Below, piece by piece: positions 23,197-33,479 of a stretch of 64,000 bases of DNA (position 1 is the first letter of the stretch; the number at the start of each line of letters is the position of its first letter). The DNA comes from Valencia hispanica (lineage: Eukaryota > Chordata > Actinopteri > Cyprinodontiformes > Valenciidae). Below the pieces are notes generated by a model, which was not told the DNA's origin, ran no database searches, and saw only the letters and a program-made list of their open reading frames with translations. The DNA lies in NCBI GenBank assembly GCA_963556495.2, contig OY747717.1, positions 504,001 to 568,000 on the forward strand, written 5' to 3'. Both the position numbers and the translations under genes were made by a program.

Positions 23197-26100
23197 TATT
23201 AATCGTTATAGAAATCTCTTGTTGGACCATATTGGTCTTGAGACGGCCTCTGGCTCCATATCTGATCAATCTCTCTGGGCTCCTTTGATCGGCTCCATCA
23301 CCTGGTGGGGGTGGGGGGCACTTGGTTTTGTCGTTTGGGACACTGTTGCTGATGTGGGGGTTTTGGGGTTGGAGGCGTCTGGGGGGGACCCCGGGGGGTG
23401 GGATCACTGGGCGGATGGGGCGCTGGACGTCGTGGCCGGCCTGGGGTTGGGCTTTGGGTAGTGACTCCTGATGGCTGCATGCGGTGCCTTCGGGGGGTTG
23501 GACTGACGGACATGGGTTACTGGCCTGGTGGCCGTGCTGCGCCTGGGTAGGGCCTGGGGTGGGCCTGGGGATTCGGGGCTCGGGGGCGCCGCGCCCCCTA
23601 GCTGTGGTCCTGGCTGGGGGTCGGCCCGGCGTGGGGTCTCTGTTGGCTGTGGGGGTCGTGACCGGCCGGTGGCCGGCATGTGCAGCCGCCTCTCTTTTTT
23701 TCTCTGGGCCGATTGTCATCGCCAGTCCCTGTATGGCGTTTCGCCTTGTTTGCTGGTTGGGGTGCCTGGCTGCTGGTCGCGGCGGCTGGGTGGCGTTTCC
23801 GGGCCGGATCAGTCCTTTTTTGCACTGGACTTGGCTTCTGGGTCTTGGTCTTTGTGTGGGGCGCTGGGGTCGGGCATTTGGCCGGGATCGGTCGGACTTT
23901 CGGGTGGACTGGCCGGGTGGACTGGCCGGGTGGTGGGCGTGCAGGGCAGGTGGGTGGGGCGCTGGGTTTGGTCTCCTCCCGGGCCGTTGAGCAACAGTGG
24001 TCGCTCCACAAAGAATGTGGCTGGTGGATGTCGGCCTGGTGGGTCAGCCGCCCGGCTCATCGGTTTGCTCCTGGTCTGGGCAGGTACGTCGATGTGGTTC
24101 GGGCTACGGGGGCCTCCGGTGTGCGGGTGGCGCTGGGGGCCTCCTTTGCTGGCGGGGAGGCTACTACTGTGTGGCAACAGGTGTTCTCCCCCTACGAGGG
24201 CACTTGGACTGGGGGGAGGGGTGTGTGGGAGGGGGGGGGGGGGCGAACTCAACTTGGGTGTCTAGTGTCTTTTGTGTTTTGAGAGTAGAGCAAATGTCAG
24301 GGTGGGTTTAGTTCCCCTTCTGGGATGGGGCTGGGGGGACTGCCTTGGGGTCCGTGGGGCTTTGTGGTGCTGTGGCCGTGGGCCCCGGGTCGGACGTGCC
24401 ATGGCCTCCCTCCCCTGGTGGATCCCGGTGAACAGCGGTGCCTATTGGGGTCAGTGGGGGAGCTGGCTCCCTGGGAAGACATTTTGTCTCCCAGTCCTTC
24501 CCTCCCCATCCCTGGACACCTCTGTCCACCCGCTCCATCACTTTACCACTCATATAGGGTCTTGGGGCATGGGCATATCACTGGGGTGCGAGGAGGGGCT
24601 TCCCTCCTCGCTGTCCCGTGGTGTCCGGGGTCCCAATTTTAATATACAACTTAGACACTCCCACTTATAACATTTTCACACGACACATATGTAGGGACTT
24701 TGGGGTGGGCACACTTTTCGGCATCCAGAGGGGGAGCGGTACAATCAGCTTCACCTCTGGTGCCGGTGCCCACTGTTAAACCACATACAGACATGGAGGG
24801 CTTGGGGTGGGGGTTGGGGGATGTGTGGCTGCCTCCCCCACATCCCACCCCTCTGTTTTAAATGCACATTATAACAACACGCATCAACACCATACTCGAG
24901 CGGGAGGATGGCGGCTAGGGGTCTTTTCCCACCCCTGTTCGCTACGGGCCATCAGGGGTTGGGGTCCGGGGGAGGACAGGCGGTCTGGTCGGGGTCCTGG
25001 GCTGTCGGGCTGCTTTGCCACTGTGGGGCCCTTGGCGGTCTGCTTGTCTCCATCCTAGAAGGTAGGGGGTCCACCTCCCGGGTCCGGGGGCTGGTGGCTC
25101 TACTGGGGCGTCAGTACCTGGACCTGGGAGCATAAAGTGTGCATGGGGTGTGTGAGTGAGGGTACAGCGTCATTTTTTTTGGGTGTCTTGGTGAGTCAGT
25201 GAGAATGTATGTGTTTAAGAGGGAGGGAACGTATGACTGTGTCTGTATGTCTTTGTCTACCTGTCAGGTTGGATCTTGGTCTGCCCCCTTGCCTGGCGCA
25301 CCTCAGGCCTTACACTTAATGGGGGGCCTATTTCCCCTCCGTCACTCCCCGCCGGTGACGGGGGCCCCTGCCTGCCGGTGCGCCGGTGGTCAATCCGGTT
25401 TGGACCTGGTGCGTGCCTGGCCGGGCCTGGGGGGGCCGGTGTGTCGGTCGGCCGATGCGCTGGGCCGATATCTTCCTTTGGTTGGTTGGGGCACCTCCTT
25501 TAGAGGTGCCAGGTTTGGGATTGTTGGGTGGTGCCTGCTCGGTGGCTCGGTGGGATGCGGATCCGGCGTCTCTGCTCGTTTGATCACCTGTTCTGTGCGC
25601 ACCGTGCGTGGCCGGTTCATTGGCGGGTTGGACCGGCCCTGGCCCTCGTTGGATGCCTGGTCTCGGCGCCCGGCGTTGCGCGGGATCAGGACCCGGGAGC
25701 TGGTACAACTTGGCGTCCAGATGCTGACTGAGCCCGGCCTGGGGATGCTGTCCGTCCCCTGCGGCTATTGGTGGGGCGCTGGGATGTTGGCGGTGGGGAT
25801 TGGCCTAGGGTGGAAGCGTCGCAGCCCCTGCAGTGCCGGGGGCCCCCCGTCGGCCGGTCCCTTATCGGGTCCCTGCTGGGGGGTGGGGTGCCCCTGGGCC
25901 CCGGCTCTCCCGGTCCGACGACCGGCCCGCCCTGGCGCGGCCGGTTGCCGGCGGAACCCGTGGGCTCGTCACTGCTGCCCCCCCGGGCCCCTGCATAGTG
26001 GCCGCTGGATGTTCCCCTGGGGTTCTCCTTTTCTCCTCTCTTGGGGGATGCGGTCGGCCCCGCCCGGGTCCGCCTGGGGCTCTGGCGGTCCTTTGGACGT

Positions 26101-26270
26101 CTTTGCTCCGATCTCCTTCATGTCTGCATCGATTCCTGGGAGACGGATTGATGCTGCTCACACCAACTATCGAACACTCTTATGGAGAAACCTTATATGC
26201 ACCAGCATGCTAACACACACACATAGATGTGGGGTCTCTGGTGTTTAAGGATATATTCTTGGGCTGAGGT
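23197..26270 (+). other. G-rich 3' region of the LINE, no credible gene
   Basis: Very strong strand asymmetry: the plus strand is loaded with GGG runs and the minus strand with C/P-rich frames. The long frames on both strands here come from base composition (Gly/Trp/Arg-rich on plus, Pro/Arg/Thr-rich on minus) and show no domains. G-quadruplex potential is high. Confidence 0.65.
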
Positions 26271-26819
26271 TATCATTACTAGAGCTTGATAAATTGGTAC
26301 CATGAGTTTTTCTGTGACATTGTTGTTGTATTTTTATATCTATTTTTGTGTGATGTGGTTGTGTAATTCTTAGTTCACAATGTTTGGTTGGTTTTGTCGA
26401 TGTTCCTTTTTCGTGTTTTGTTTTTCCCCTCTCTCTGCCGTCCTGTGGGTATGGAGGCAGACTTCAATGTTTTCCTGTGTTTTCTTTGTTCCCCTTCCTC
26501 TCTTGTATTTTCAACTCACCCTCTCTCATGACTTTTTGTTTCCTACCTCTCTTCTTCATCTTCCTTCTTTCTTCTACTTAATTTTCCGTCTCCGTGTCCA
26601 TAACATCAGGAAATAAAAACCCCAACAATTCATAATAAAGATTTTTCACACATAAATCAAGGGGAGGACTATAGCAAAAGCTGTACTGCTCCGCTTGTGA
26701 AAGTAAATCTGTTGGGCTTCTACTTGGTACTCAGACACCAATTCTGAGCTCCACACTGCCAAACAGGACACGTTAAAAATTTTTTTTTTTAAATTTAAAA
26801 AAATAAATACCCATTAGGT

Positions 26820-26945
26820 ATGAATGTGTGCGTGCATAGCTGTTTGTCCTGTGTGTCCCTGTGATCGACCTGTCCAGGGTTTTACACCGCCTCTCGCCCA
26901 CTGAATGCTGGAGATAGCCCCCACCCTGCAGAGGATGGATGGATC
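26820..26945 (+). repeat. Dispersed teleost LINE/SINE tail
   Basis: 'tgtgtgtccctgtgatcgacctgtcc', 'cgcctctcgcccactgaatgctggagatag' and a terminal (GGAT)n remnant. It is the reverse-oriented relative of the block at 13500-13850. Confidence 0.6.
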
Positions 26946-27744
26946 ATTTTAAACAAAGTGGAAACATGCAGCTGAAGTACATTCATCATTTTAATAAACT
27001 ATTATTAGAATGAAGAAAAACATGAATTCATGTTTTACTTATATTTTTTTAGCAACTGTGGTAACAGTCCATTAAAGAGTCTCACTACTGACCATATAAC
27101 TGTTGCTCCATCAGCGATCAGTCAAATCAATAAAAGCTACAGCCATGTCTGAAACATCTGGAATTCATTCATTCAGTTCAGTAATACAGTATTTCAATAA
27201 AATGCAGTGATGTTATAGCTGAGGACTGTGCTCGGTCCAGTCTGATGGTCTAATCCAAGATGTCACCATCAAACATTGTTTCTGCAGCTCAGATATTTAG
27301 CTGTTCGCTCCAGGTTTTAATCCATGTTAAAAACCAAGAGTTCACTAGTCGTCTCTCAGCAACAGCATCAGCTGTTGATGACACTGTAGGGGAAAGTCAT
27401 GGTCTCGCTTGTTGCTAAGCTACACAAACAGCAGTCATTTTTTGGGATATCTGGTGATTTTAATCACCCCTCCATCTCCGCTACACTTTCAACGTTCCAA
27501 CTGTTTTCAGCTGCTTAACCACAGAACATGAAGCGTGATGGAAGCCAGTCTGATCCAAGATCTTCATCCCTGACCACACATCTCTAGCCCTATTCTGCTG
27601 GAGCCTGCTTTGTGCACACAGAAGTTTAATTAGTCATGGTGTTAATGTCTTATCCATGTAGAAGATAAAGAACTAGGGTTTAACAGAAACTTCTTTTGTC
27701 TTATAACCAAAGTTTAACCTGTTGAAGCTGTGCTCAGTTTAACA
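26946..27744. other. Copy C intron sequence; no gene seen
   Basis: AT-rich intronic sequence without recognisable exons. Confidence 0.45.
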
Positions 27745-27763
27745 CTCGGGTTAGGGTTAGGGT
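27745..27763. repeat. Short telomere-like run (GGGTTA)n
   Basis: About two and a half GGGTTA units. It could be a chance or interstitial telomeric remnant. Confidence 0.5.
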
Positions 27764-27788
27764 AAACGCATAGGGTAGCCCAGATAAA

Positions 27789-27933
27789 GATAGATTAACA
27801 GATGTTTACCCGCCAATGCGCTGATCAGCAGATGAACAGCTCTAATCTGGTTACTGGAGGCAGCGGAAACATCGAGAAGATCCATGAACAAGGCGACAAC
27901 CTCACACTGGGGACGCTGATAGTCGCCATAACC
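27789..27933 (-). pseudogene. Copy C gasdermin C-terminal-domain exon
   Basis: Acceptor cgtttcctgcag, then YGDYQRPQCEVVALFMDLLD and IRAVHLLISALAG, ending at phase-1 donor GGCGG|gtaaac. The helical AVHLLISAL segment is the kind seen in gasdermin C-terminal autoinhibitory domains. The frame starts in phase 0, while the preceding visible exon (28475) ends in phase 1, so an exon is missing from my model or the gene is damaged here. Confidence 0.65.
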
Positions 27934-28019
27934 CTGCAGGAAACGGAGAGACATAGGACATGATGTCAGGACAGGACAGGACGTCCTCAGGGTTTTAATG
28001 GTGAGATGGAAGTAAATAT

Positions 28020-28474
28020 CAGATATTTTTCAACATCCAGTGATTCATGGTGTTAGGTGAAAAATAGTGTATGACCTATAAAGAATCACACACAGGGGTC
28101 GGAGATAATTTGGAGTCAATAAGCTCTGCAGAGGGAGACCAGGAAAATACTGTAAGGAATGAGCCAACCGTGTCCGTCTGTTCTCAGCCTCCTAGCCTCT
28201 GGTCTCTCGTCTCTGGTCTCAAAGGAGCATCCCTTCTGCAGTCTGTCTTTATTCAGTCACACTTCATTTACATATTAAAAGAACAGGATGTCATGCAAAG
28301 GAGCATGTGACTGAAACCAAAATGACATTTAAAAAGTATATTAGAACTATGTGATAAAGAAAGACACCCTAAGAAAATAATAATACAAGATTATTATTTT
28401 ACCTAACACATGGTAACATTTTGTTGCTAATAACAGAGCAGGAAGATTCTTATCCTGGGCTAATAAAAACTAAC
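28020..28474. other. Intronic sequence, no exon recognised
   Basis: Contains 'tctggtctctcgtctctggtctc' simple-like sequence and an AT-rich stretch. One missing linker exon of copy C could lie here. Confidence 0.4.
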
Positions 28475-28519
28475 CTTTAATCAACGTCGGCACAATCTGA
28501 CTGTCTGGGGTCGCTATCC
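28475..28519 (-). pseudogene. Copy C linker exon (45 bp)
   Basis: Acceptor ccttacaacag; 45 bp; donor AAAG|gttagt. It starts and ends in phase 1 and reads GIATPDSQIVPTLIK. It falls between the N-domain and C-domain exons, where gasdermins have their protease-sensitive hinge. Short exon, so moderate confidence. Confidence 0.5.
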
Positions 28520-28630
28520 CTGTTGTAAGGAAACAGAGCATCAGCTGATCCAGAACATTGCTTCATGTTTTCAGTCAAAAAAAGTCACGATTTAAAAGCA
28601 TAACATGTAAATGAATAAAGACATACATAC

Positions 28631-28648
28631 CCTCCCGTTTCACTGAGA
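28631..28648 (-). pseudogene. Copy C 18-bp linker microexon
   Basis: Acceptor ttttctgctgcag and donor GGGAGG|gtatgt enclose 18 bp that preserve phase 1 (VSVKRE after completing the split codon). The splice signals are good but the exon is very short. Confidence 0.42.
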
Positions 28649-28796
28649 CTGCAGCAGAAAACTCTAATAAGACAAAAAAGAAGGAGGTGAATTTACTTAA
28701 TGTAGAGGAAAGAAATGACATTTCTGATCCAGTCAGTCAAGAGAAACTGAAGTCTTAAATATTTCATATTTCCCAGAGTCAGTGCTGTATTCTCAC

Positions 28797-28890
28797 CCAG
28801 GATGTCCCTCCATATTGTTATCTCTTTGAGTGCAAAAGCAAAGACTTTGTTTTCTGGTAGAGTGAACTTAGTCAGTTCACATTTCTCCCC
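28797..28890 (-). pseudogene. Copy C exon 5 (end of pore-forming domain)
   Basis: 94 bp, identical in length and phase to copy A exon 5. It reads GEKCELTKFTLPENKVFAFA then LKEITIWRDILG, parallel to copy A's FTVPAGSTFAFGLMEIDV. The 'vP-x-x-x-x-A-[YF]-x-x-x-E' pattern is the last strand region of gasdermin N-domains. Strong donor CTGG|gtgaga. Confidence 0.72.
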
Positions 28891-29359
28891 CTTAAACAGC
28901 AGAATAAAAGAATGTTCTCGTTAGAAACACATCCGTCACAGTCTGAAATCCAACAGTTTGATCTTTGAGACATTAAGTACATCCACTGTTTCAGACGAGT
29001 CACACTGGTACTGATCTTTGCTGGGTTGATGCATGTTTCTGAACAAGAGGACAAAGAGAACTCAGGACAAAGGAGTAAGACGGATGAATTAATGAATGAA
29101 CACAAAAGAATAAACTTAAATGACTAGATCAAGAAAATGAGCAGCAGTGAAGCATTAAAAACAGAAAAACTAGATGAAACTAGAGTCCAAACAGCTATGG
29201 ATCATGACATCATGTCTGAGGAGACTGGCTGGGATGGTCTGGTTCTGTTCAGGAGTGTTTGATTCTCCTGCTTGTAAAACCGCTTTTTATCTCACATTAA
29301 AAACAATCTAGTACATTAAAGAGGAAGTCATGAAGATTGGGTTTTATTTTGATTAAAAT

Positions 29360-29480
29360 TCACACATCCATCCATCCATTATCTACACCCGTCCATCCTC
29401 TCCAGGTTTGCGAGCCCATCTCCAGAATTTAATGGGGCGAGATCAGAATTAGAAATACTTTAATCCCAGATGGGAAATTT
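29360..29480. repeat. Dispersed retroelement tail
   Basis: 'catccatccatccattatc' followed by 'aatactttaatcccagatggg', which resembles reverse-oriented retroelement 3' ends. Confidence 0.45.
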
Positions 29481-29695
29481 ATGACCGAAATTCACAAATA
29501 TTTGTAAATTCCTCATATCTTTACTCTGTATTCAGATTAATATTTCATATTATTGTCTATCTGGAGTTAAACAGTAAGGAGAGCTGAAGGTCTGAACTGC
29601 AATCAACAGAAACAATCACCACTAAAATCATGTCATGTCTGAGTTCAGACTTTGAGGAATACATATTTCTGTGAGCAGATTACTCATCTTCACAC

Positions 29696-29857
29696 CAGCA
29701 GAGAAAACGTGAAGGAACTTTGCTCCAACAGATCCGCTGATGGAGGTTTTGCTCCAAACTTGGACCTGACCCATGTTGTCGACTCTGCTTCACAAAACCC
29801 AGTTTTTCTCCTTTCTTCAGTTTAAGCTTGTCCACAACTTTCTGATCCACCTTACTG
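29696..29857 (-). pseudogene. Copy C exon 4, frameshifted
   Basis: Acceptor cactttccag and donor GCTG|gtgtga. It begins SKVDQKVVDKLKLKKGEKLG in one frame; the homologous end (SKTSISGSVGAK, equal to TRKASGSGSVSAK in copy A) is in another frame. The length is 162 bp against 157 bp in copy A, so a net frameshift is confirmed by size. Confidence 0.65.
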
Positions 29858-29950
29858 CTGGAAAGTGAACAAAGGTTGATTCAGACTTTGTGTTGGCCAG
29901 TAAGGAAACGTTGGTAAAGTGTTGCATGAAGGTGATAGAGAGAGGCCTAC

Positions 29951-30134
29951 AGCCCTTCCATGCTGTCAGTGCTGAAACGCTCACTCATCAAGGTCACGAT
30001 GGAGGATGTGTCTACATTGTCTTTGTGTACCGTCACTTCACCTTGAACTTCATCGCTGCCTCCTCCTACTTCTACGTTGCCATCACAGAGGCTGAAGTTC
30101 TGGAAATCCTCCACCAAGATCTCAGCTTTTGGCT
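29951..30134 (-). pseudogene. Copy C exon 3, damaged 3' end
   Basis: Acceptor tctgtccttccag, phase 1. It reads PKAEILVEDFQNFSLCDGNV, homologous to EKTLVEDFQAFNMCGGSI in copy B. The frame hits TAG near 29950, and the expected phase-2 donor present in copies A and B is missing, apparently through a small deletion. Confidence 0.68.
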
Positions 30135-30429
30135 CTGGAAGGACAGAGATGGCACTGCAGGATTAAATCCTGTAAAAAAGTCCTTCTCCTCTAACATACA
30201 ATATTTTCTCTTTCTGCATTTTTCTCCACTTAAATGCTTCAGACATAAAACCTGAATAAATACAGAAATGTCCTTTATTTCATACATTCATCTCTCCAAA
30301 CAAGCCTGGCTCTGCTGGAGGAATATTTCAGCCCCCAAACCTAATAAGTGGCTGTTCCACCTCAGGCAGCAGCAGCAACACCTAGGGAGTTTTTAACACC
30401 ACCGTGGAGGAATCTAGACCGTCTCTGGT

Positions 30430-30600
30430 TTCAAAATCAAGAAATTAATTTAACACAGGGGTACCCAGGTCAGGTCCTGCAGAGCGACCGTCCTGAAACT
30501 TTTAGATGCATCCCTGCTCCAACACAGCTGAATCAAATCAGAGTCTGATTAGCAGACCTCTGCAGAGCAGGGGTGCATCTAAACGGTTCAGGATGGGAGA
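30430..30600. repeat. Dispersed teleost repeat with internal inverted symmetry
   Basis: 'ggggtacccaggtcaggtcctgcag' and 'gatgcatccctgctccaacacagctgaatcaaatcagag', then the approximate inverse 'gcaggggtgcatctaaacggttcagg'. Related copies lie at about 38465-38545 and 47785-47945. Confidence 0.6.
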
Positions 30601-30930
30601 TCTCACCTTCATATTCACTCAAATTATTTCTGTTATATAATTTGTTTGATGATCTGAAACATATAAAACACACCACAGCATTTTGTTCCTTATGACTGTA
30701 ATAAACAAAGGAGGTGTGTGAAACTGCTAATATTTGGAGAATGCATCAATTGTCTGCCAGTTTAACCTTCTAATGTACTACATCACCTTTGGGTTCCTGT
30801 TTTATACAATTAATTCACATAAAATCATAATCATGATGCAACACTGTGAGCATCAGGAAGTCATGAAAGGTCAGTAAAACATAGTCCACAGGGAAACCAA
30901 CAAGTTGCATCTAATAATTAAGACCTTTAA

Positions 30931-30931
<1 letters not shown>

Positions 30932-31027
<96 letters not shown>
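30932..31027 (+). repeat. (GT)n microsatellite, about 96 bp
   Basis: Pure GT dinucleotide tract. On the gene strand it is (CA)n starting 7-8 nt after copy C's exon 2 donor. Confidence 0.97.
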
Positions 31028-31029
<2 letters not shown>

Positions 31030-31035
31030 ACAGAC

Positions 31036-31246
31036 CCAGAGAGAGGTCTTCACCAATGATGCTGCTTAGTTTCAGCGCCAGTGGCTCGTATTTCCTCAGA
31101 AGATCCAAGGAAGTGAAGAAGTTGTTCTTTCTGATCTTGACCAGAGTCAGCAGCTCCCAGTTTCTGTTTAGGTCATCATTACTGATGAGGTCACCACGAG
31201 AGCTCAGTTTTTTCACCATTGCCTTAGTGAAACCTGGAAATATGTC
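31036..31246 (-). pseudogene. Copy C exon 2, start codon lost (ATA)
   Basis: Acceptor tgtttgcag, then GAC and ATA TTT where copies A, B and D have NNN ATG. It continues IFPGFTKAMVKKLS and NRNWELLTLVKIRKNNFF to phase-1 donor CTGG|gtctgt. It is one codon longer than exon 2 of A and B. Apart from the start the frame is open, and the match to copy D is very close. Confidence 0.75.
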
Positions 31247-31429
31247 CTGCAAACACAAAATATGCAACAACAAAAAAAATTCTCCAAAATCTAAAACAAA
31301 CAAATATTGCCTTTTTGCCTTTTTAAGGAGATTCAGGTTAAATCTTAAATCTTAAAATTAAACCAATTTGGAAACAAACCAGCAGAAAATAGAGCTGCTA
31401 CTGATGCTCCCAGTAACTAAACATCCTCC

Positions 31430-31790
31430 ATGTCCTGTTATCAACTTCTGTGTCTCTGCTCTGTCTTCTCAAACCCCCAGACGGTCGTGGCAGATGGCCG
31501 CTCCTACTGAGCCTGGTTCTGTTGGAGGTTTCTTCCTGTTAAAGGGGAGTTTTTCCTCTCCACCGTCGCTACATGCTTGCTCAGTATGAGAGATTGCTGT
31601 GAAGTCAATGACAGAATGCAGGCGACTGTCTACTGTTCCTGCATGTTGGTCCAGGAGGAGCAAATGCTGCATGTCAATGACTTGATGCAATCTGCTGGGA
31701 TTCCTTAGATAGAAAACTTTTAACCTCAAAAGTGCTTTGAGATGACATGTGTCTTGAATTGACTATATAAATAACCTGAATTTAATTACT
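31430..31790 (+). mobile_element. L2-like LINE 3' tail
   Basis: 'ggtcgtggcagatggccgctc', 'tggaggtttcttcctgttaaa', 'aaaagtgctttgagatgaca' and 'gactatataaataacctgaa' form the well-known 3' region of teleost L2/CR1-type LINEs. A second copy is split by a MITE at 40.1-41.3 kb. Confidence 0.75.
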
Positions 31791-32358
31791 TTACAAAGTA
31801 ATTAATTGAACCAAGTTAAGAATCAGCATCGGTGAAAAGCATTTAGATGAAGAGTCACAGTACCATTATTATAAAGATAATTGATGCCATTTCCATGACC
31901 GTTGAGCAAATACATTTAACCAGTGACAGCAGAAGGTTTTTTTCATTACTATCCAACGTCTGTGGACAGGAAGTAACCATGTTAATCTCTTGGCCATAAC
32001 CTCCCTCATTTTAAAGTCCAAATGTCGATTTATTGAGGCCCGATGTATTAAAAGGAAAATCCATCTGATTTCCAAACCAAATCTGATATAAAATTGAATC
32101 TGAATGGTAAAAACCTATTCTGGGATCACACAGGGTCATTCATCAGGGTCTATTACGGCCAGTGGCCATGCATGTTTCAGCTCTGTTTGTTCTATTGTGT
32201 TTACTTGCAGGGGTTGGTGCAATTGCGGCTTCCTGCCTGCTGGCTCCGCTGTGTAATCAGGAGAAGAACCCATCCTGATTGACACTTCCTGTTTTAACCT
32301 TCCAGAAGAAGTGATTGGACAAGGCAGCAGCTGATCATCCCCTAAAAGTCTTTCTTAT
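31791..32358. other. No gene seen
   Basis: Non-coding, unclassified sequence upstream of copy C exon 2 (its first intron). Confidence 0.4.
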
Positions 32359-32362
32359 TTAA

Positions 32363-32866
32363 AAAGCAACCAGAGTCTAACTCCACCCACATTTCCTGTT
32401 TGAAAAATGCACCTAAGTTTGGGGAGAGGGTTGGGCGTGGTCTGTGCTGTGATTGACATTGCTGTGGCACAGACATACCAGCGAGAAAAATGGAGAGCAA
32501 CGTTAGCTCTGAGCGATCTTTCTGAGGTGGAGGATTTCTCTCCACGTCCTTCACCTGAGGAAAGAAGAAAGAGAGGAAGGTTCTGTGGAGGAGAGGTGGG
32601 CGGAGACTTTTATACCCTACAGCGGTTGGATGGCTGACGTCGGCCCTCACTGCAGAGCCAATAGCAATGCCCCGATTCAAATCCAAATGCAGTGTAGAGT
32701 TTTAACCTGAAGAGGGCGCCACACTGATGGTTTTGGGCAGAAAATTTATATTTTTACTAAGATGCACTAAAATACAAAAATAAATACCAGACATATAGAC
32801 AGCACTATTAGACACTCATTTATACAGTTTATCAGTCAAAAAGTTGATTTGGGGATGAGTTGCTCT
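32363..32866. mobile_element. Kolobok-like MITE with TTAA target duplication
   Basis: TTAA at 32359-32362 and 32867-32870. The inward ends AAAGCAACCAGAG and AGAGCAACTCATC are degenerate copies of the 2701-4887 element's ends. The internal blocks 'gttgggcgtggtctgtgctgtgattgaca' and 'aaaagttgattt' are shared with that element. Confidence 0.72.
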
Positions 32867-33389
32867 TTAAAGACTGACTTCCCCAGAGAAGGCTGTTGAT
32901 TGTGGGTTTAGGCAGTACAAGGGATTTCAAGTTTGAAAATCTGCTTGGTCAGTTAGATTAAGTTTTTGGGATAAAAAAGATGTTTCTATTTTTTAGATTT
33001 ACTGCAGGCCCGGCGCCAGGGGCAGTGAATTTCCAAGCATTATGACTAACTCCATAACTCCAGAAAACCATATGCAGCAGATAGCTACATGGTCAGAAAC
33101 CAAGACCAGCTGTGCTCTGATGAGGACCCAATCAGATCGCTGCTTCTGTCTGCTCTCCTTATTTCCTCTGCAGCAGATCTGAGTCTCGGCTGGAAGGAGG
33201 AGATGTTTCCCCTCTTGAACATTCAATAAATACTCGTTTGATCGTTTAGAAATCATTTTAGTTAATCAACACCCTGAAAACCTCTCCTCTCAGCATGAAT
33301 AATTCACTTGTAAATAATCAACGTCTTGTTAAAAAGCTGTCCTGGCTTCGTGTTGCTGCTGCAGGTGAGGCAGGTGAAGGAGTTGAAGT

Positions 33390-33415
33390 GAATCTGAGCT
33401 TCAGTTTGTCTCCTG
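33390..33415 (-). promoter_or_regulatory. Copy C 5' leader remnant
   Basis: 'gaatctgagcttcagtttgt' is identical to sequence in copy B's first-exon region (43065-43083), marking the old 5' end of copy C. No TATA box or donor comparable to copy B was found. Confidence 0.45.
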
Positions 33416-33434
33416 CAGCCTTCAGGTCGGAGAC

Positions 33435-33479
33435 GTCTCTGTCTCAACCTGCAGCTTCTCTGCAGGTTGAGACAGAGAC
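33435..33479. other. Perfect 20-bp inverted repeat with 5-nt loop
   Basis: Arms 33435-33454 (gtctctgtctcaacctgcag) and 33460-33479 are exact reverse complements, with loop cttct. It lies just upstream of copy C's leader remnant. Confidence 0.92.

Larger units (their letters stand above)
18300..26640 (+). mobile_element. L1/Tx1-like LINE with ORF1, ORF2 and long G-rich 3' region
   Basis: The order is ORF1 (to 19188), a short spacer, ORF2 (19595-23196), then about 3 kb of G-rich 3' sequence, then AT-rich sequence with AATAAA/AATAAAG signals at about 26612-26640. It lies in sense (+) orientation, opposite to gasdermin-like copy C, inside one of its introns. Exact ends and target duplication could not be placed; sequence from 26640 to about 26815, ending in an A/T-rich tract, may still belong to it. 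Its length and near-open ORFs make it the youngest-looking LINE in the window. Confidence 0.8.
17799..31246 (-). pseudogene. Gasdermin-like copy C, near full-length but degraded
   Basis: Read right to left it contains exon 2 (31246-31036), exon 3 (30134-~29951), exon 4 (29857-29696), exon 5 (28890-28797), linker exons (28648-28631 and 28519-28475), and C-terminal-domain exons (27933-27789, 18162-~18090, 18014-17799). Together these describe an ordinary two-domain gasdermin. The lesions are: ATG changed to ATA at the conserved start, a frameshift and lost donor in exon 3, a frameshift in exon 4 (162 bp where copy A has 157), a phase mismatch before 27933, no donor after the 18162 exon, and TAG in the last exon. 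An L1-like element of about 8.3 kb sits in the intron between 27.8 and 18.2 kb. Almost certainly a pseudogene unless alternative starts and splices rescue it. Confidence 0.72.

Noticed and set aside
23484..26248. Several long frames of 100-350 codons on both strands
   Set aside because: Gly/Trp/Arg or Pro/Arg-rich products of a G-skewed LINE 3' region, overlapping in many frames, with no domains or splice context.
29890..30255. 121-codon plus-strand frame
   Set aside because: Antisense of copy C exon 3; the minus strand has the acceptor and the homology to copy B.
30933..31355. 140-codon plus-strand frame starting with alternating Cys-Val
   Set aside because: Begins in the (GT)n tract and is the antisense of copy C exon 2.
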